A stretch of DNA of 64,000 nucleotides from Bacteroidales bacterium UBA5349 (GTDB lineage Bacteria > Bacteroidota > Bacteroidia > Bacteroidales > Tenuifilaceae), in the NCBI GenBank assembly GCA_002410065.1, contig DHQB01000015.1, positions 1 through 64,000 of the forward strand. Direction: 5' to 3'. Position 1 is the first letter of the stretch, and each line of letters opens with the position of its first letter. The notes beneath the pieces are model-generated. The model ran no database searches and was not told the origin of the DNA. It saw nothing but the letters and a program-made list of their open reading frames with translations. Positions 8,803-18,200 of this stretch are shown here, piece after piece. The position numbers and the translations under genes are program-made.

Positions 8803-8906
8803 TAAGGTTCATATGACTCATTTTTTATTAGGAACTTGCGTATAGAAAAGAATTTGGTTTTTGTAAGGTTATAAGTAAATTATAATCAGGGACTAAAACA
8901 ACGCTC
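8803..8906 (-). promoter_or_regulatory. Duplicated upstream block, copy B (before the porin gene)
   Basis: This is the second copy of the block at 7237-7339. It ends about 72 bases before the porin start codon at 8730. ATGACTCAT recurs at 8813-8821. Most differences from copy A are transitions, and the two flanks beyond the block do not match. A duplicated promoter/operator explains the position better than a mobile element, because no terminal inverted repeats or target duplications are visible. Confidence 0.6.
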
Positions 8907-8964
8907 TCTTTTAAAAGTTTATCCAAGTTTTTAAACTGAAAACATAAAACGATAAACTAGCGTC

Positions 8965-8998
8965 ATAAAAAAAGCGGGGAAGTTATCCTCCCCCGCTT
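8965..8998 (-). terminator. Intrinsic terminator of the T9SS cargo gene
   Basis: Read on the minus strand, the stem AAGCGGGG pairs with CCCCGCTT (8991-8998 with 8972-8979) and is followed by a run of T. It lies about 20 bases after the stop codon of the T9SS cargo gene. It also separates that gene from the porin promoter region. Confidence 0.88.
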
Positions 8999-9019
8999 AA
9001 TTCAATTTGAGATTCTTTG

Positions 9020-10972
9020 CTATTCTTTCACAACTCTAATTGTTGTTTCAAGATTTTGAGATTTAACCCAAATTAGATATACCCCTTTATTCAGGCCACT
9101 CAAATCAATAATTCCGTTTACCTGCTCAATCTGAAGTAGGAGCTGGCCGGTTATTGAATAAACTTTTGCGGCATCTACTTTAGCTCCTTCAAGAATCAGG
9201 CGATCAATAACAGGGTTGGGGTAAACCCTAAGGCTGGAGGCCAACGGATTATAAATGCCTGTTCCTAGTAAAATTGGCACTTCAACAGCCTCACCATTCA
9301 CGGTAACTGTACCCTCAACCGCATCATATTCAGGGGCAGTAACAACATAGGGATATTCTCCGTCGGTTAGTTCAATGGTTGCTATGCCATTCTCGTTGGT
9401 GACAATGATTTCTTCATTTATTTGGATTTCCACATCGGCTAATGAACCCACATTTGAATCAACAATAAAAGTTACGGTGTACAATGTCGGGGCTTCGGTT
9501 TCAAGAACAATGTTTACTATATTGATACCATAAGCTACCGTAACACTTCCGGTGTAAACACCATATCCTACGAGGGTAGCTGTAAAGTTGTATGTATTGG
9601 GTGGAAGCATGGCAGATGCTTCTCCATTAGCATTGGTAATCAGAGATTGCTCCTGACTTTCGATTTCAATTTCAACGCCAGAAAGTAAGGTTTCGGCATC
9701 ATCTTGAACGATAAATGTTGTTTGGAAAGCGCAGGAGGGCATAAAATCAACTCTTCCTAGTGTTGGATCGTCCACTACGTGAACAACAACGGTTTCTATG
9801 CTGGTAGAATCCTGTGTTTCCACGCCCCAGCAGTTGTACATGGCTGTTTGATTTACGGGACCATTATTGTATAAATCATAGAGTACTCCTTCGTTACCAT
9901 TGCCCGAAAAAACGTTGCCACCAGGGTTAAAGGTTGCTGCGGCTGAATCGCCCATGTTTACCTGAGGATAACCGATGATGGTAATACCCCAGAGGTTCCC
10001 ACTAATGATATTTCCGGTAACCACCACCTGTTGATTGGATGATTCACTGGAAGCAGTAAAATTCAGTCCGCTTCCACCCAAAGCAGGATTGTTTTCAATG
10101 TTGTTGTTTGTTACCGTATTGTATCTGATTGCGCCATTTATAGGGCTCCCAGTAAGGGTAATGCCATAGCGGTTTAGGTCAACAATATTAGAGTCAATCA
10201 CCACATTGCCAGCGTTGCCTAGCAGTGAAGAATAGGCAATTCCACCAGCTCTGGTGTTTCCATCGCCGATAATGGTGTTACCCACAATGTAGGTGGTGTC
10301 GCTAACACCTGAGGGACCCATATTAATTTGGGGGCGGTTTGAGTTTTCGGTGGTATTACCAAAAAAATAGTTATTACGAATAATGGCACGGCAATCCATA
10401 TTGGAGGCGGATGAAATGGCACCCCGCTGGTTATGGGTGAAGTTGCAATTGGTTATTTCAGCGTTTCCCGAAATATCTAATGCGGCATTAGAGGTATAGG
10501 AGCCATCAGAAGAACCCGATTTGTAAAAATTCTTATAGAAAGTACTGCCATCAATAGTAAATGTGCCAGATTGAACCCGGAGACCTCCGCCAAATAAAAA
10601 CTTGGCATTTTTGATATGAGTTACATGATTCTCCAACAGTTTAAAACCTCTCCATCTATCAGTTGTAAGAGTGGTGTCAATGGAACTAAATATCGCTTCA
10701 ACAGGCGCATCAATTAGCAAAGTGCCCTCAGATTCAATTCCGGCAAGTTGGTGGAAAAGCACTGTAACATCATCAAGAATAGTTATTGAGTCGGCAGGCA
10801 ATATGGTTAGCGTTGTTGTGATCTCGTAGTGATCAACATTCCAGATTACTGCACCTTCTGAATTACTTACTAGTGCATCGAGATTCCAGTTTACACCGGT
10901 TCCGGGAGTGGAAAATTGTGCCTGAGCAAAAAAGCCAGCAAGCACAAACATCAGAGTAAAGATTTTTTTCAT
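9020..10972 (-). CDS. T9SS-secreted protein with right-handed beta-helix and two carboxypeptidase-regulatory-like repeats
   Basis: I start at the ATG at 10972, which puts a clean signal peptide (MKKIFTLMFVLAGFFAQAQ) at the N-terminus of a 650-residue protein; an upstream ATG at 11020 would add 16 residues. Residues of about 60-400 are short Asn/Gly-rich repeats with right-handed parallel beta-helix character. Two similar beta-sandwich repeats follow (starting FIVQDDAETLLSG and FIVDSNVGSLADV), with the feel of CarboxypepD_reg or PEGA domains. The last 75 residues are a type IX sorting domain (LRVYPNPVIDRLILEGA ... GVYLIWVK). It is exported and probably anchored at the cell surface; ligand and activity are unknown. 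Confidence 0.85.
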   Translation of the reverse strand: MKKIFTLMFVLAGFFAQAQFSTPGTGVNWNLDALVSNSEGAVIWNVDHYEITTTLTILPADSITILDDVTVLFHQLAGIESEGTLLIDAPVEAIFSSIDTTLTTDRWRGFKLLENHVTHIKNAKFLFGGGLRVQSGTFTIDGSTFYKNFYKSGSSDGSYTSNAALDISGNAEITNCNFTHNQRGAISSASNMDCRAIIRNNYFFGNTTENSNRPQINMGPSGVSDTTYIVGNTIIGDGNTRAGGIAYSSLLGNAGNVVIDSNIVDLNRYGITLTGSPINGAIRYNTVTNNNIENNPALGGSGLNFTASSESSNQQVVVTGNIISGNLWGITIIGYPQVNMGDSAAATFNPGGNVFSGNGNEGVLYDLYNNGPVNQTAMYNCWGVETQDSTSIETVVVHVVDDPTLGRVDFMPSCAFQTTFIVQDDAETLLSGVEIEIESQEQSLITNANGEASAMLPPNTYNFTATLVGYGVYTGSVTVAYGINIVNIVLETEAPTLYTVTFIVDSNVGSLADVEIQINEEIIVTNENGIATIELTDGEYPYVVTAPEYDAVEGTVTVNGEAVEVPILLGTGIYNPLASSLRVYPNPVIDRLILEGAKVDAAKVYSITGQLLLQIEQVNGIIDLSGLNKGVYLIWVKSQNLETTIRVVKE

Positions 10973-11089
10973 AGTTTTTATGTTTAAGTGAAACAATAAT
11001 TGAAAGACAAATCTTACCAAAAAACAGGAAAAGCATTTTTAATTTAATGCAAGTTCCCTAATAATCAGGCTTATCAATTGGGAGTTATA

Positions 11090-11121
11090 CAAATTTAAGC
11101 GTTCTTGTCTAAGTTTGCAAA
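11090..11121 (-). promoter_or_regulatory. Bacteroidota-type promoter for the T9SS cargo gene
   Basis: On the minus strand a TTTG (-33 element, 11118-11121) is followed after 20 bases by TAAATTTG (-7 element, 11090-11097). This matches the TTTG/TAnnTTTG consensus of the primary sigma factor in this phylum. Transcription would start near 11083 and give a leader of about 110 bases. Confidence 0.65.
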
Positions 11122-11236
11122 AGATAGGAACTCATCTTCTTTTTGAGAATGTTATACAATCTGCTCCAAGAGGACTTTTGTCTGGTTCTAACACTTTTTC
11201 AATGGCAAAGGTTCATATTGGGTATTTCTGATGAAC

Positions 11237-11264
11237 TTGTTTGTGCTTGTTTTTATTAACTTTG
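11237..11264 (+). promoter_or_regulatory. Bacteroidota-type promoter for the DPP IV-like gene
   Basis: TAACTTTG at 11257-11264 matches the -7 element TAnnTTTG exactly. A TTG at 11237-11239 is 17 bases upstream, slightly closer than the common 19-21. The leader to the ATG at 11329 would be about 57 bases. Confidence 0.5.
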
Positions 11265-11328
11265 GTGGTGAAATAATGAGAATATCAGAAAGCAAATGTA
11301 TGGTTAAAAACTATTAATTCAATTAGCT

Positions 11329-13605
11329 ATGATACTGAACTATTCGAGAAAAGCCCTTTGCCTATTTATGATCATTGCCCCATTTGCTCTATGCGGCCAA
11401 GTATCTCAAGCGGATTATCAGCGTGCCGAAACGTTTTTACAAAAAAATCTCGAAAAGAGCATTTACAACCAGTGGGTGGAACCTGTATGGGCTGAAAACG
11501 GGAATACTTTTATTTACGCTGTAAATACTCGAAATGGAAAAGAATTTTTCCGTGTCGATCCCGAAAAAAAGATAAAACGAGCAGCCTTTGATCATAACAA
11601 GCTGGCTTTACTACTTTCCGATAGTCTTAAAGATGAGGTTAAACCTTTTGCCCTACCAATTGATAGGATTGCACTTATTGGGAGGAATGAGGTTTCTTTT
11701 TGGGCAGGTAAAAGGCAATGGATTTATAATGTGTCCACAAATTTACTTAACGTAAATAGTCTTGAATCTGCTAAAAAGGCTACGGAGTCACTTTCGCCCG
11801 ATAAACGATGGATTGCCTTTTTAAGGGGTGGAGACATATACCTACTCGAGAAAAGTACAGGGCAGGAGTATCAGCTAACAAACGACGGAAGCCCTGAGTA
11901 TGGCTATGGATATAATCTAAATTGGTATGCTACCCGAAACGATAGCAAAGGGGAAGAGAATGACTACTCAATTGAAGCATACTGGAGCCCTGATTCTAAA
12001 AAACTTATTGTGCCTCGCTTCGACCGTCGGAATACACGAAGACTTCAAATGTATAAGGTTGATGTTGAAGGATACCAATCGGAGATAGTATCCTATGAGC
12101 GTGAACTTGCTGGCGATTCGATTCTGACCACAGCCGAGTATTTCCTGTTTGATGTGACTAAAAGAGAACAAATAAGAATCGATCTTCCTATTGCTCCTGC
12201 ATTTCTTGGCACAGGGTTCTACACCTTCGAGAATTGCCCAAAAGCCTATCATATTAAGTATTACAGAGGCTATAAAACTCGTGAACTTTTTGAGGTTGAC
12301 CTTGAAACGGGTGCTACTCGTTCGGTTTTTGTGGAGAACTACCCCAAAACATTTGTTGATCTTTATACCGAAACTTTTGAGCTGATGTATAGCAGGAACG
12401 AGTTTATATGGCGTTCAGAAAGTGATGGTTGGAGCCATTTGTATGTTCATGACCTAGAGACCGGAAAAATGAAAAACCAGATTACAGAGGGAAACTACTA
12501 TGTATATGGCGTTGATTATGTTGATGTAAAGAATGAAAAACTTTGGTTTACGGCAGGCGGATTGGAGTCCAATCGCGATCCATACCTAAAACACTTTTAT
12601 TCGGTAAACCTCAATGGAGAAAAACTCCAACTTCTTACCCCCGAAGAGGCAACTCACGACATTCGAGTTTCACCCGACAAGAAATTTTTTCTCGATAATT
12701 ACTCATCCTATAAAGATCCAAATATTGCAATACTCAGGTGGATGAAAGATGGGAAACAGGTTTTTGAGGTGGAAAAAACCGATGTTAACGACTTGATAAA
12801 GATGGGTTGGAAACACGCCGAACCGTTTAATCTACTTGCAGATGATGGGGAAACCATGCTTTACGGGCTAATCATCAAGCCTACCAACTTTGATCCATCG
12901 AAAAAATATCCTATTATTGATGGTACCTATACGGGACCCCATACAATCCGTGCGCCCAAAACATTTTCGCGTAGCGTGCTCAACATGGACTTGTCCTTAG
13001 CCGAACTGGGCTTTGTGGTTGTAAATATCGATGGGAGGGGTAGTGCGTACCGCTCAAAAGAGTTCCACGATGTTTCTTATGCACGTCTTGGGTACGGTTT
13101 GGTTGATCATGTTTATGCCATAAACAAACTTGCCGAAAAATATTCCTATCTCGATACAAGCAGGGTAGGGATTTACGGTCACTCTGCTGGTGGATACGAT
13201 GCTACAAGAGCTTTGCTTTTATTCCCAGATTTTTACAAGGTAGGAGTATCTTCTGCTGCTGACCATGACCATAGAATGGAGAAGGTTTGGTGGCCTGAAC
13301 TGTATCAGGGTTTTCCGGTAGATTCGCAGTACCATAACCAGTCGAATGTTACCAATGCCCATAAGCTAAAGGGTCATCTAATGATTGCAACGGGCGATCA
13401 GGACAACAATGTTAACCCATCGGCCACATTTAAAATGGCAGGCGAGCTAACCAAGGCCAATAAGGATTTTGAGATGATAATTTTACCAAACGATAATCAC
13501 GATACATGTTACTGGAATAAGTATTTTATACGTAAACGCTGGGATTTCTTTGTTAAATATCTTATGGGGGCTGAGCATCCAAAAGAGTATCGAATTGGGA
13601 ATTAG
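11329..13605 (+). CDS. Dipeptidyl peptidase IV-like serine peptidase (family S9B)
   Basis: The 758-residue protein has a signal peptide (about residues 1-23), an N-terminal beta-propeller of the DPP IV type (about 50-500) and a C-terminal alpha/beta hydrolase domain. The triad is visible: S619 in GHSAGGY, D692 in GDQDN and H724 in NDNH. The nucleophile elbow reads GHSAGGY, where classical DPP IV has GWSYGG. The family removes Xaa-Pro or similar dipeptides from peptide N-termini in the periplasm. The gene stands alone with its own promoter. Whether it is strictly proline-specific cannot be told from sequence. Confidence 0.88.
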   Translation: MILNYSRKALCLFMIIAPFALCGQVSQADYQRAETFLQKNLEKSIYNQWVEPVWAENGNTFIYAVNTRNGKEFFRVDPEKKIKRAAFDHNKLALLLSDSLKDEVKPFALPIDRIALIGRNEVSFWAGKRQWIYNVSTNLLNVNSLESAKKATESLSPDKRWIAFLRGGDIYLLEKSTGQEYQLTNDGSPEYGYGYNLNWYATRNDSKGEENDYSIEAYWSPDSKKLIVPRFDRRNTRRLQMYKVDVEGYQSEIVSYERELAGDSILTTAEYFLFDVTKREQIRIDLPIAPAFLGTGFYTFENCPKAYHIKYYRGYKTRELFEVDLETGATRSVFVENYPKTFVDLYTETFELMYSRNEFIWRSESDGWSHLYVHDLETGKMKNQITEGNYYVYGVDYVDVKNEKLWFTAGGLESNRDPYLKHFYSVNLNGEKLQLLTPEEATHDIRVSPDKKFFLDNYSSYKDPNIAILRWMKDGKQVFEVEKTDVNDLIKMGWKHAEPFNLLADDGETMLYGLIIKPTNFDPSKKYPIIDGTYTGPHTIRAPKTFSRSVLNMDLSLAELGFVVVNIDGRGSAYRSKEFHDVSYARLGYGLVDHVYAINKLAEKYSYLDTSRVGIYGHSAGGYDATRALLLFPDFYKVGVSSAADHDHRMEKVWWPELYQGFPVDSQYHNQSNVTNAHKLKGHLMIATGDQDNNVNPSATFKMAGELTKANKDFEMIILPNDNHDTCYWNKYFIRKRWDFFVKYLMGAEHPKEYRIGN

Positions 13606-13615
13606 TACAATTAGA

Positions 13616-13657
13616 TGCTGCTGCTCGCATCGAAATGTTTTCTGTGCTCAATATTTG
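13616..13657. repeat. Degenerate REP-like remnant
   Basis: The stretch beginning CTGCTCGCA at 13621 and containing AATGTTTTCTGTG matches 38131-38158 at about 23 of 28 ungapped positions. It lies just after the stop codon of the DPP IV-like gene. It may be a decayed copy of an intergenic repeat family; alone it has no strong hairpin. Confidence 0.35.
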
Positions 13658-13717
13658 AAAAACAAATATGGCATATTTTTTGTTAAGCTAAATCATCAAA
13701 CTAAAAAATTACCTAAC

Positions 13718-14260
13718 ATGAAAAAACTTATTACTTTAGTTCTAGTAGTCTTATTTGCGATCCCTACTTTTGCTCAAGAGTCAAAAGTTTCTGAGGACAA
13801 AAACGTACTTAAAATCAATACATTGAGTCTAATTGTTGGAACGGGTTCAATTTTCTATGAAAGAAAATTTACTGATAACGTATCTGGACAACTAGGTGTA
13901 GCCTACTTAAATTATGGTGTTGAAGATACAAAATTCACAGGTTTAATCTTAACACCCGAAGCACGTTTCTATCCTAAAAAAGATGCAATTGATGGGTTTT
14001 ACCTTGCACCCTATGCTCGTTATCAAAACTTCAGCCTAACAGGTGGAGATGATAAAGCAACGTATACTAACATTGGTGGTGGTTTAGCACTTGGTCGCCA
14101 GTGGATTACTAAATCAGGTTTTACCATGGATCTTTTCTTTGGAGGACATTATGGTTCTGGGGAAATTGATGTTAATTCTGGCGATGAGGAGTCATTCACC
14201 ACAGGACTTTTTGAAGGTTTCCGTACCCGTATGGGATTTGCATTAGGTTTTGCTTTTTAG
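13718..14260 (+). CDS. Small outer-membrane beta-barrel protein (DUF3575-like)
   Basis: I start at the ATG at 13718, giving 180 residues with a signal peptide (MKKLITLVLVVLFAIPTFAQ); a longer frame back to 13550 overlaps the peptidase gene and has no signal. The mature part begins with NVLKINTLSLIVGTGSIFYE and continues as eight or so amphipathic strands ending in Phe (GFALGFAF). The pattern fits DUF3575-like or OmpA-type small barrels. It follows the peptidase gene by 112 bases and ends before a strong terminator. The function is unknown. Confidence 0.78.
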   Translation: MKKLITLVLVVLFAIPTFAQESKVSEDKNVLKINTLSLIVGTGSIFYERKFTDNVSGQLGVAYLNYGVEDTKFTGLILTPEARFYPKKDAIDGFYLAPYARYQNFSLTGGDDKATYTNIGGGLALGRQWITKSGFTMDLFFGGHYGSGEIDVNSGDEESFTTGLFEGFRTRMGFALGFAF

Positions 14261-14366
14261 TAGAATTTGACCCCAATAGATTCCCTTCAGGCTATTTATT
14301 TGTTGGGTAAGTGAAAACAGAATATACTTGGGAGCGTAACCTTTCAGAAATATTCTGATAGAATAC

Positions 14367-14410
14367 AATAAATCCTAAAGGCTGGCATTTGCCAGCCTTT
14401 AGGATTTATT
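14367..14410. terminator. Bidirectional hairpin terminator between convergent genes
   Basis: A perfect 20-base-pair stem (14367-14386 with 14391-14410) closes the four-base loop ATTT. It lies between the plus-strand barrel gene and the minus-strand SGNH esterase gene. There is no long U tract on either side, but the outer AT pairs of the stem could serve in both directions. It marks the downstream end of the polysaccharide locus. Confidence 0.75.
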
Positions 14411-14530
14411 CCGTGAGTAGTCTTTAAAAACCCGCTTTAATGAAATATTTGTTTCAGCAAGGTCTCATCGTATAATTGTATCTGGCGGTTAATCTATATG
14501 ATGTTTTTTCAACTTCATTAGGTATTTGCG

Positions 14531-15184
14531 CTAGTTTACTAAATGTGGCAGAATTGCCGTCTGCCAGATCTTATATCCATTTGCATTCATATGGAGCATA
14601 TCATCAAGGAAAATAGATGTGTTGGGTAGTCTAGAATCATTGAGCATTCCATCCCAGATGTTAATATAACTGGTGTTGGGTTTTGACTCTAAAAACTCTT
14701 TAATATTCTTATTTCCTGTTACAAGTTTTTCGGCCAGATGCCATCGTGATGGACTCGGCTTCATGGAGACGTATGAAATTTTCGCACCAGGGAAACTGGT
14801 GGCGATTAAGCTGTAAAGTTTTACAAATCGTTGCATTACAGTTTTTACGGTGACGGTATCGCTTGCTGCAAAATCATTCTCGCCACAGTAAATCACTATT
14901 TGCTTTGGGTTATAGGGGAGAACCACATCTTCGAAATACCTAATCTGATCCTCAAGGGTTGATCCGCCAAATGCCCTGTTGATAATTGTGTGTTCGGGAA
15001 ATTGCTCCTGTACATCGTACCACATGGTAAAGGAGGAACTGCCAATGAAGAGGATGGCATTTTTTTGTGTCGGATTCTGTTTGTCAATCTCCTTAAAGCG
15101 ATTAATGTCGTTGATAAAGGGCTGGCCAAATCCTAAAATTCCAATAAGAACAAGTAGGAGTAAAGTATAAATTTTTTTAATCAT
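14531..15184 (-). CDS. Secreted SGNH/GDSL-type esterase, last gene of the polysaccharide locus
   Basis: The 217-residue protein has a signal peptide (about residues 1-20). All four SGNH blocks are visible: S49 in FIGSSSF (block I, with Ser in place of the Asp of GDSL), the Gly of GGST, the Asn of GEND, and D195/H198 in DDMLHMNANGY. Relatives remove acetyl or other acyl groups from carbohydrates. It lies 29 bases after the GH94 gene on the same strand, so it probably belongs to the operon. If the substrate is a beta-1,2-glucan, succinyl or acetyl substituents are plausible targets; this is inference. Confidence 0.8.
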   Translation of the reverse strand: MIKKIYTLLLLVLIGILGFGQPFINDINRFKEIDKQNPTQKNAILFIGSSSFTMWYDVQEQFPEHTIINRAFGGSTLEDQIRYFEDVVLPYNPKQIVIYCGENDFAASDTVTVKTVMQRFVKLYSLIATSFPGAKISYVSMKPSPSRWHLAEKLVTGNKNIKEFLESKPNTSYINIWDGMLNDSRLPNTSIFLDDMLHMNANGYKIWQTAILPHLVN

Positions 15185-15213
15185 AACGAAGTGTATTTAG
15201 ATTAAAGGTATCG

Positions 15214-18200
15214 TTAAATGTTTATTATAATTTCATTTGTAGCCATGTCTAGCTGGCTTAAAAATAAATCCTTAGAGATGACTGCCCCACCCCGCCTGTA
15301 CTGATTTTCTTCTAATGTGAATACGATCTGTTTTCCGTTAATTATTATTGAGGTTGGACTGTACCCATTCCCTTTAACGTTGTATGTAAGCTCTAAATTC
15401 TTACCAAGGAACTTTATTTTGGCTGCCAAGCCATCGAACGATTTTGGCATTACCGGATCAATAACTACCTTATCATATTCAACCCGTAAACCAATCAGTC
15501 TTGAAATAACAAGCCCAATATATATGCCTGGTCCACTGGAGTACACTCTCCAGCCTCCGTGTAGAGTAATACTTCCGTCTTTCACCTCTTCGTAGCGTTC
15601 ATCGGCATCGTATCGGCTTTTGAAAACCACATCGGAGCTGCTGTAGTAACAATTCGATTGCCTTACATCGCCACAGGGCACAATACTACTATAGTCAACG
15701 GGTATTGCCTGTCGGAGGGCTTTAATAAACACCTCGCCTTTTCCCATAATGGCCAACGATTCGGCGTAACGAATGTGCTCATGCACATACATCAATCCAA
15801 TTTCGCGACCAAAGTAGGTGCTACTCTCAGCCCGTTGAAAAATTTCCTGTACTCCACCCTTGTATCTCATTGGACGGTCCATTAGTCGGACTCCATCGGG
15901 TCCCTTCAGATGTTTTTCCACCAAATTTTGGTGGGCATCTGCTTGCTCCATGCTGAATATTCCGCTTATAATACCACGATTCATGGGCAGAACGCTGTAA
16001 CTTATATTGGTTTTTGTATCGCTTGGATGCAAAAGTACACTTATGGCATCATTGCTCTCAACAATGCCATACCCAGCCACCACACCATTTTTAATGAGAT
16101 GCTTATTGAAATCGGATTTTATTCTGTGGCATATATCCTTTAACTCCTTGGCCTTCTCAGTATTTCCGGTTAGCTCATAAACATGCTGCAGCTGCATAAA
16201 TGCTTGGTAGTTCATTTCCACAGTCCAACTGGAGATCATTTTTTGCGCCAATTCCTCGCTAACGGGTTGTAGAGAATCGTTCCAATCGCCTCCGCCAAAG
16301 GGAACCAAAGCTGTTCCAGGGATAAATGATTCAATAATCATTTTAATCAACCTATCAACATGTTCGGAAAGCGGAGTTTTTTCTGAAGTCGAGTTACCGT
16401 TTTCTGAAAAGTAGGGAAGCTCCTGATTCAGGATATCAAAATCGCCCGAGACCTTTATGTAGCTACAAAGTCCTAGTAAGCACCAATAGATAATGTCGCC
16501 GTGGGCTTCATTTGCTCGAATGTTTGTGTAGCTGTCAAACATCCACCACTGTGGCCAACCTCCATCAGGGTTCTGATTCGAGAAGATGATTTTAAGGATT
16601 TCCTTGGCCTCGTCGTACTTGCCTAAATTCAGAAGCAGGTCGATGGGGCCTTGTGAAACATCGCGAGTGCCCCAAGCTGCACCACCAAACTGTTCAAGGC
16701 CGTAGGGTGTTAGGTAGTGGATAAGCGCATTAAGCCCAAACCACGGAATAATTTCGCGAATGGCAGCTACATCGTTTTGTTTGCCAATTAGGTCAAGGTT
16801 TAAACTAAGGTTTTTCCATGATAAATGCGCCTCGTCGCAATCGGATTGCCACTGTTTATGGGAGTTACTAATTAATATAAGCTGAGTGGGGGCACAAACT
16901 TCGCCAAGAAAACTCATGCAAAATGCGGAAGTTTTTTTAACATCGATAGTGAATAATCCATTTTGCTCAATATCAAAATAAGGTTTGAAATCAGACTCAT
17001 TGCTTTGGATAGCAATTCTAAATTGGGCACTGGGAAATTTACCAGCAATCATACTATCAGCCTTTGGCTTGGCAATGAATTCAACTGGGGATGATCCTGA
17101 TTTAATCTTCCAGCCATTTAACTCATCAAGATGATGGGTAATAATTATGTCCACATCACTGCCATTAAGCACTTTAAAGTCGAGATTAATTTGTGATGTT
17201 GCTTTTGATGCCCAAGTACGAATCTGAAAAACTTGATCGCCAAACTTATAAATCCATCGGCAATGGTTAAGGCCCATCTCAAATGCAGAGGGTATGCCAA
17301 GCAGATAATATTGTCCCTTAATATTAACAAAGATACGTTGCCCCGTTTCGGTTGCCGTGTTAAATTGGTTTGAGCAAATCGATAGGAAAACATTGAAATT
17401 GGTGTTGCCTTGGGTTAAATGCGAGTTAAAAACACCGTAGGCAAAGGTATTGGTTGACATTATACTCTCGCTGGGTGTTAGGTTCAGGTTTGTCTGAATT
17501 ATGTGGCCATGGGGTCGGTCGACCAATATTTCCTTACTTCGAAGTACGATGTGATTGTTATTGCTGAAAAAGGAGAGCAACTCGCCATTGGATTTTTCCT
17601 CGTGACGCCGCTCGGCCCCAAAGTATTGCGTGACTTCCATCTCCCTTAAATCATCAACTGGTAAAAAGGATGATGTATTAAAAAGGTTTTTTTCAGGGCT
17701 TAACCAGTTCTTATCTTCATCGTTTTTGGAGTGAACAACGTCAAATTCAGAAAAGATATGCGCAAGAGTTTTTAAATCGTCTGAAGAGGTTGCCTTGGGA
17801 TGATTTGACATATAGCTTGCAACAAAACTACTCCGATGCTCACCTCCCGAACCCAACTTGAATGGTTTTTCCTGAATGGCAATTACTGATGATTCTCCTG
17901 CATATTCTCCACCCAACTTGTCGGCTAATAATCCTTCAGGAATCCCAGTTTCACGGAAAGTTTTTCCGTATAATTGCATTCCATCGGTGCTTGCAGTTTG
18001 GGCACCGTTTGGGCAAGCAACAACTAGCCAGGGATGGCCATTGGATTCTCTCGCATTTTGGCGACAGCAAACAACCGCACCGTAATTCTCGTGATTGAGA
18101 ATAAGCCTTTCAATGTACTGGCTAATATAGTATTCGTTTACTAAACTGTTACTTATGGTTTTTAGCCCAACATCCTGAACATAGATTAAGTCGAGTTCAA

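Larger units (their letters stand above)
10973..11328. other. Divergent intergenic region with promoters for both neighbours
   Basis: This 356-base gap separates the minus-strand T9SS cargo gene from the plus-strand peptidase gene. It holds one recognisable Bacteroidota-type promoter for each direction, annotated separately. I see no small ORF, RNA structure or repeat in the rest. Confidence 0.6.

Noticed and set aside
7237..8906. Porin gene as cargo of a mobile element bounded by direct repeats
   Set aside because: There is no transposase, terminal inverted repeat or short target duplication, and both repeats sit at promoter positions of same-strand genes.
13550..13717. N-terminal extension of the small barrel protein
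   Set aside because: The extension overlaps the peptidase gene in another frame and hides a perfect signal peptide that begins at 13718.
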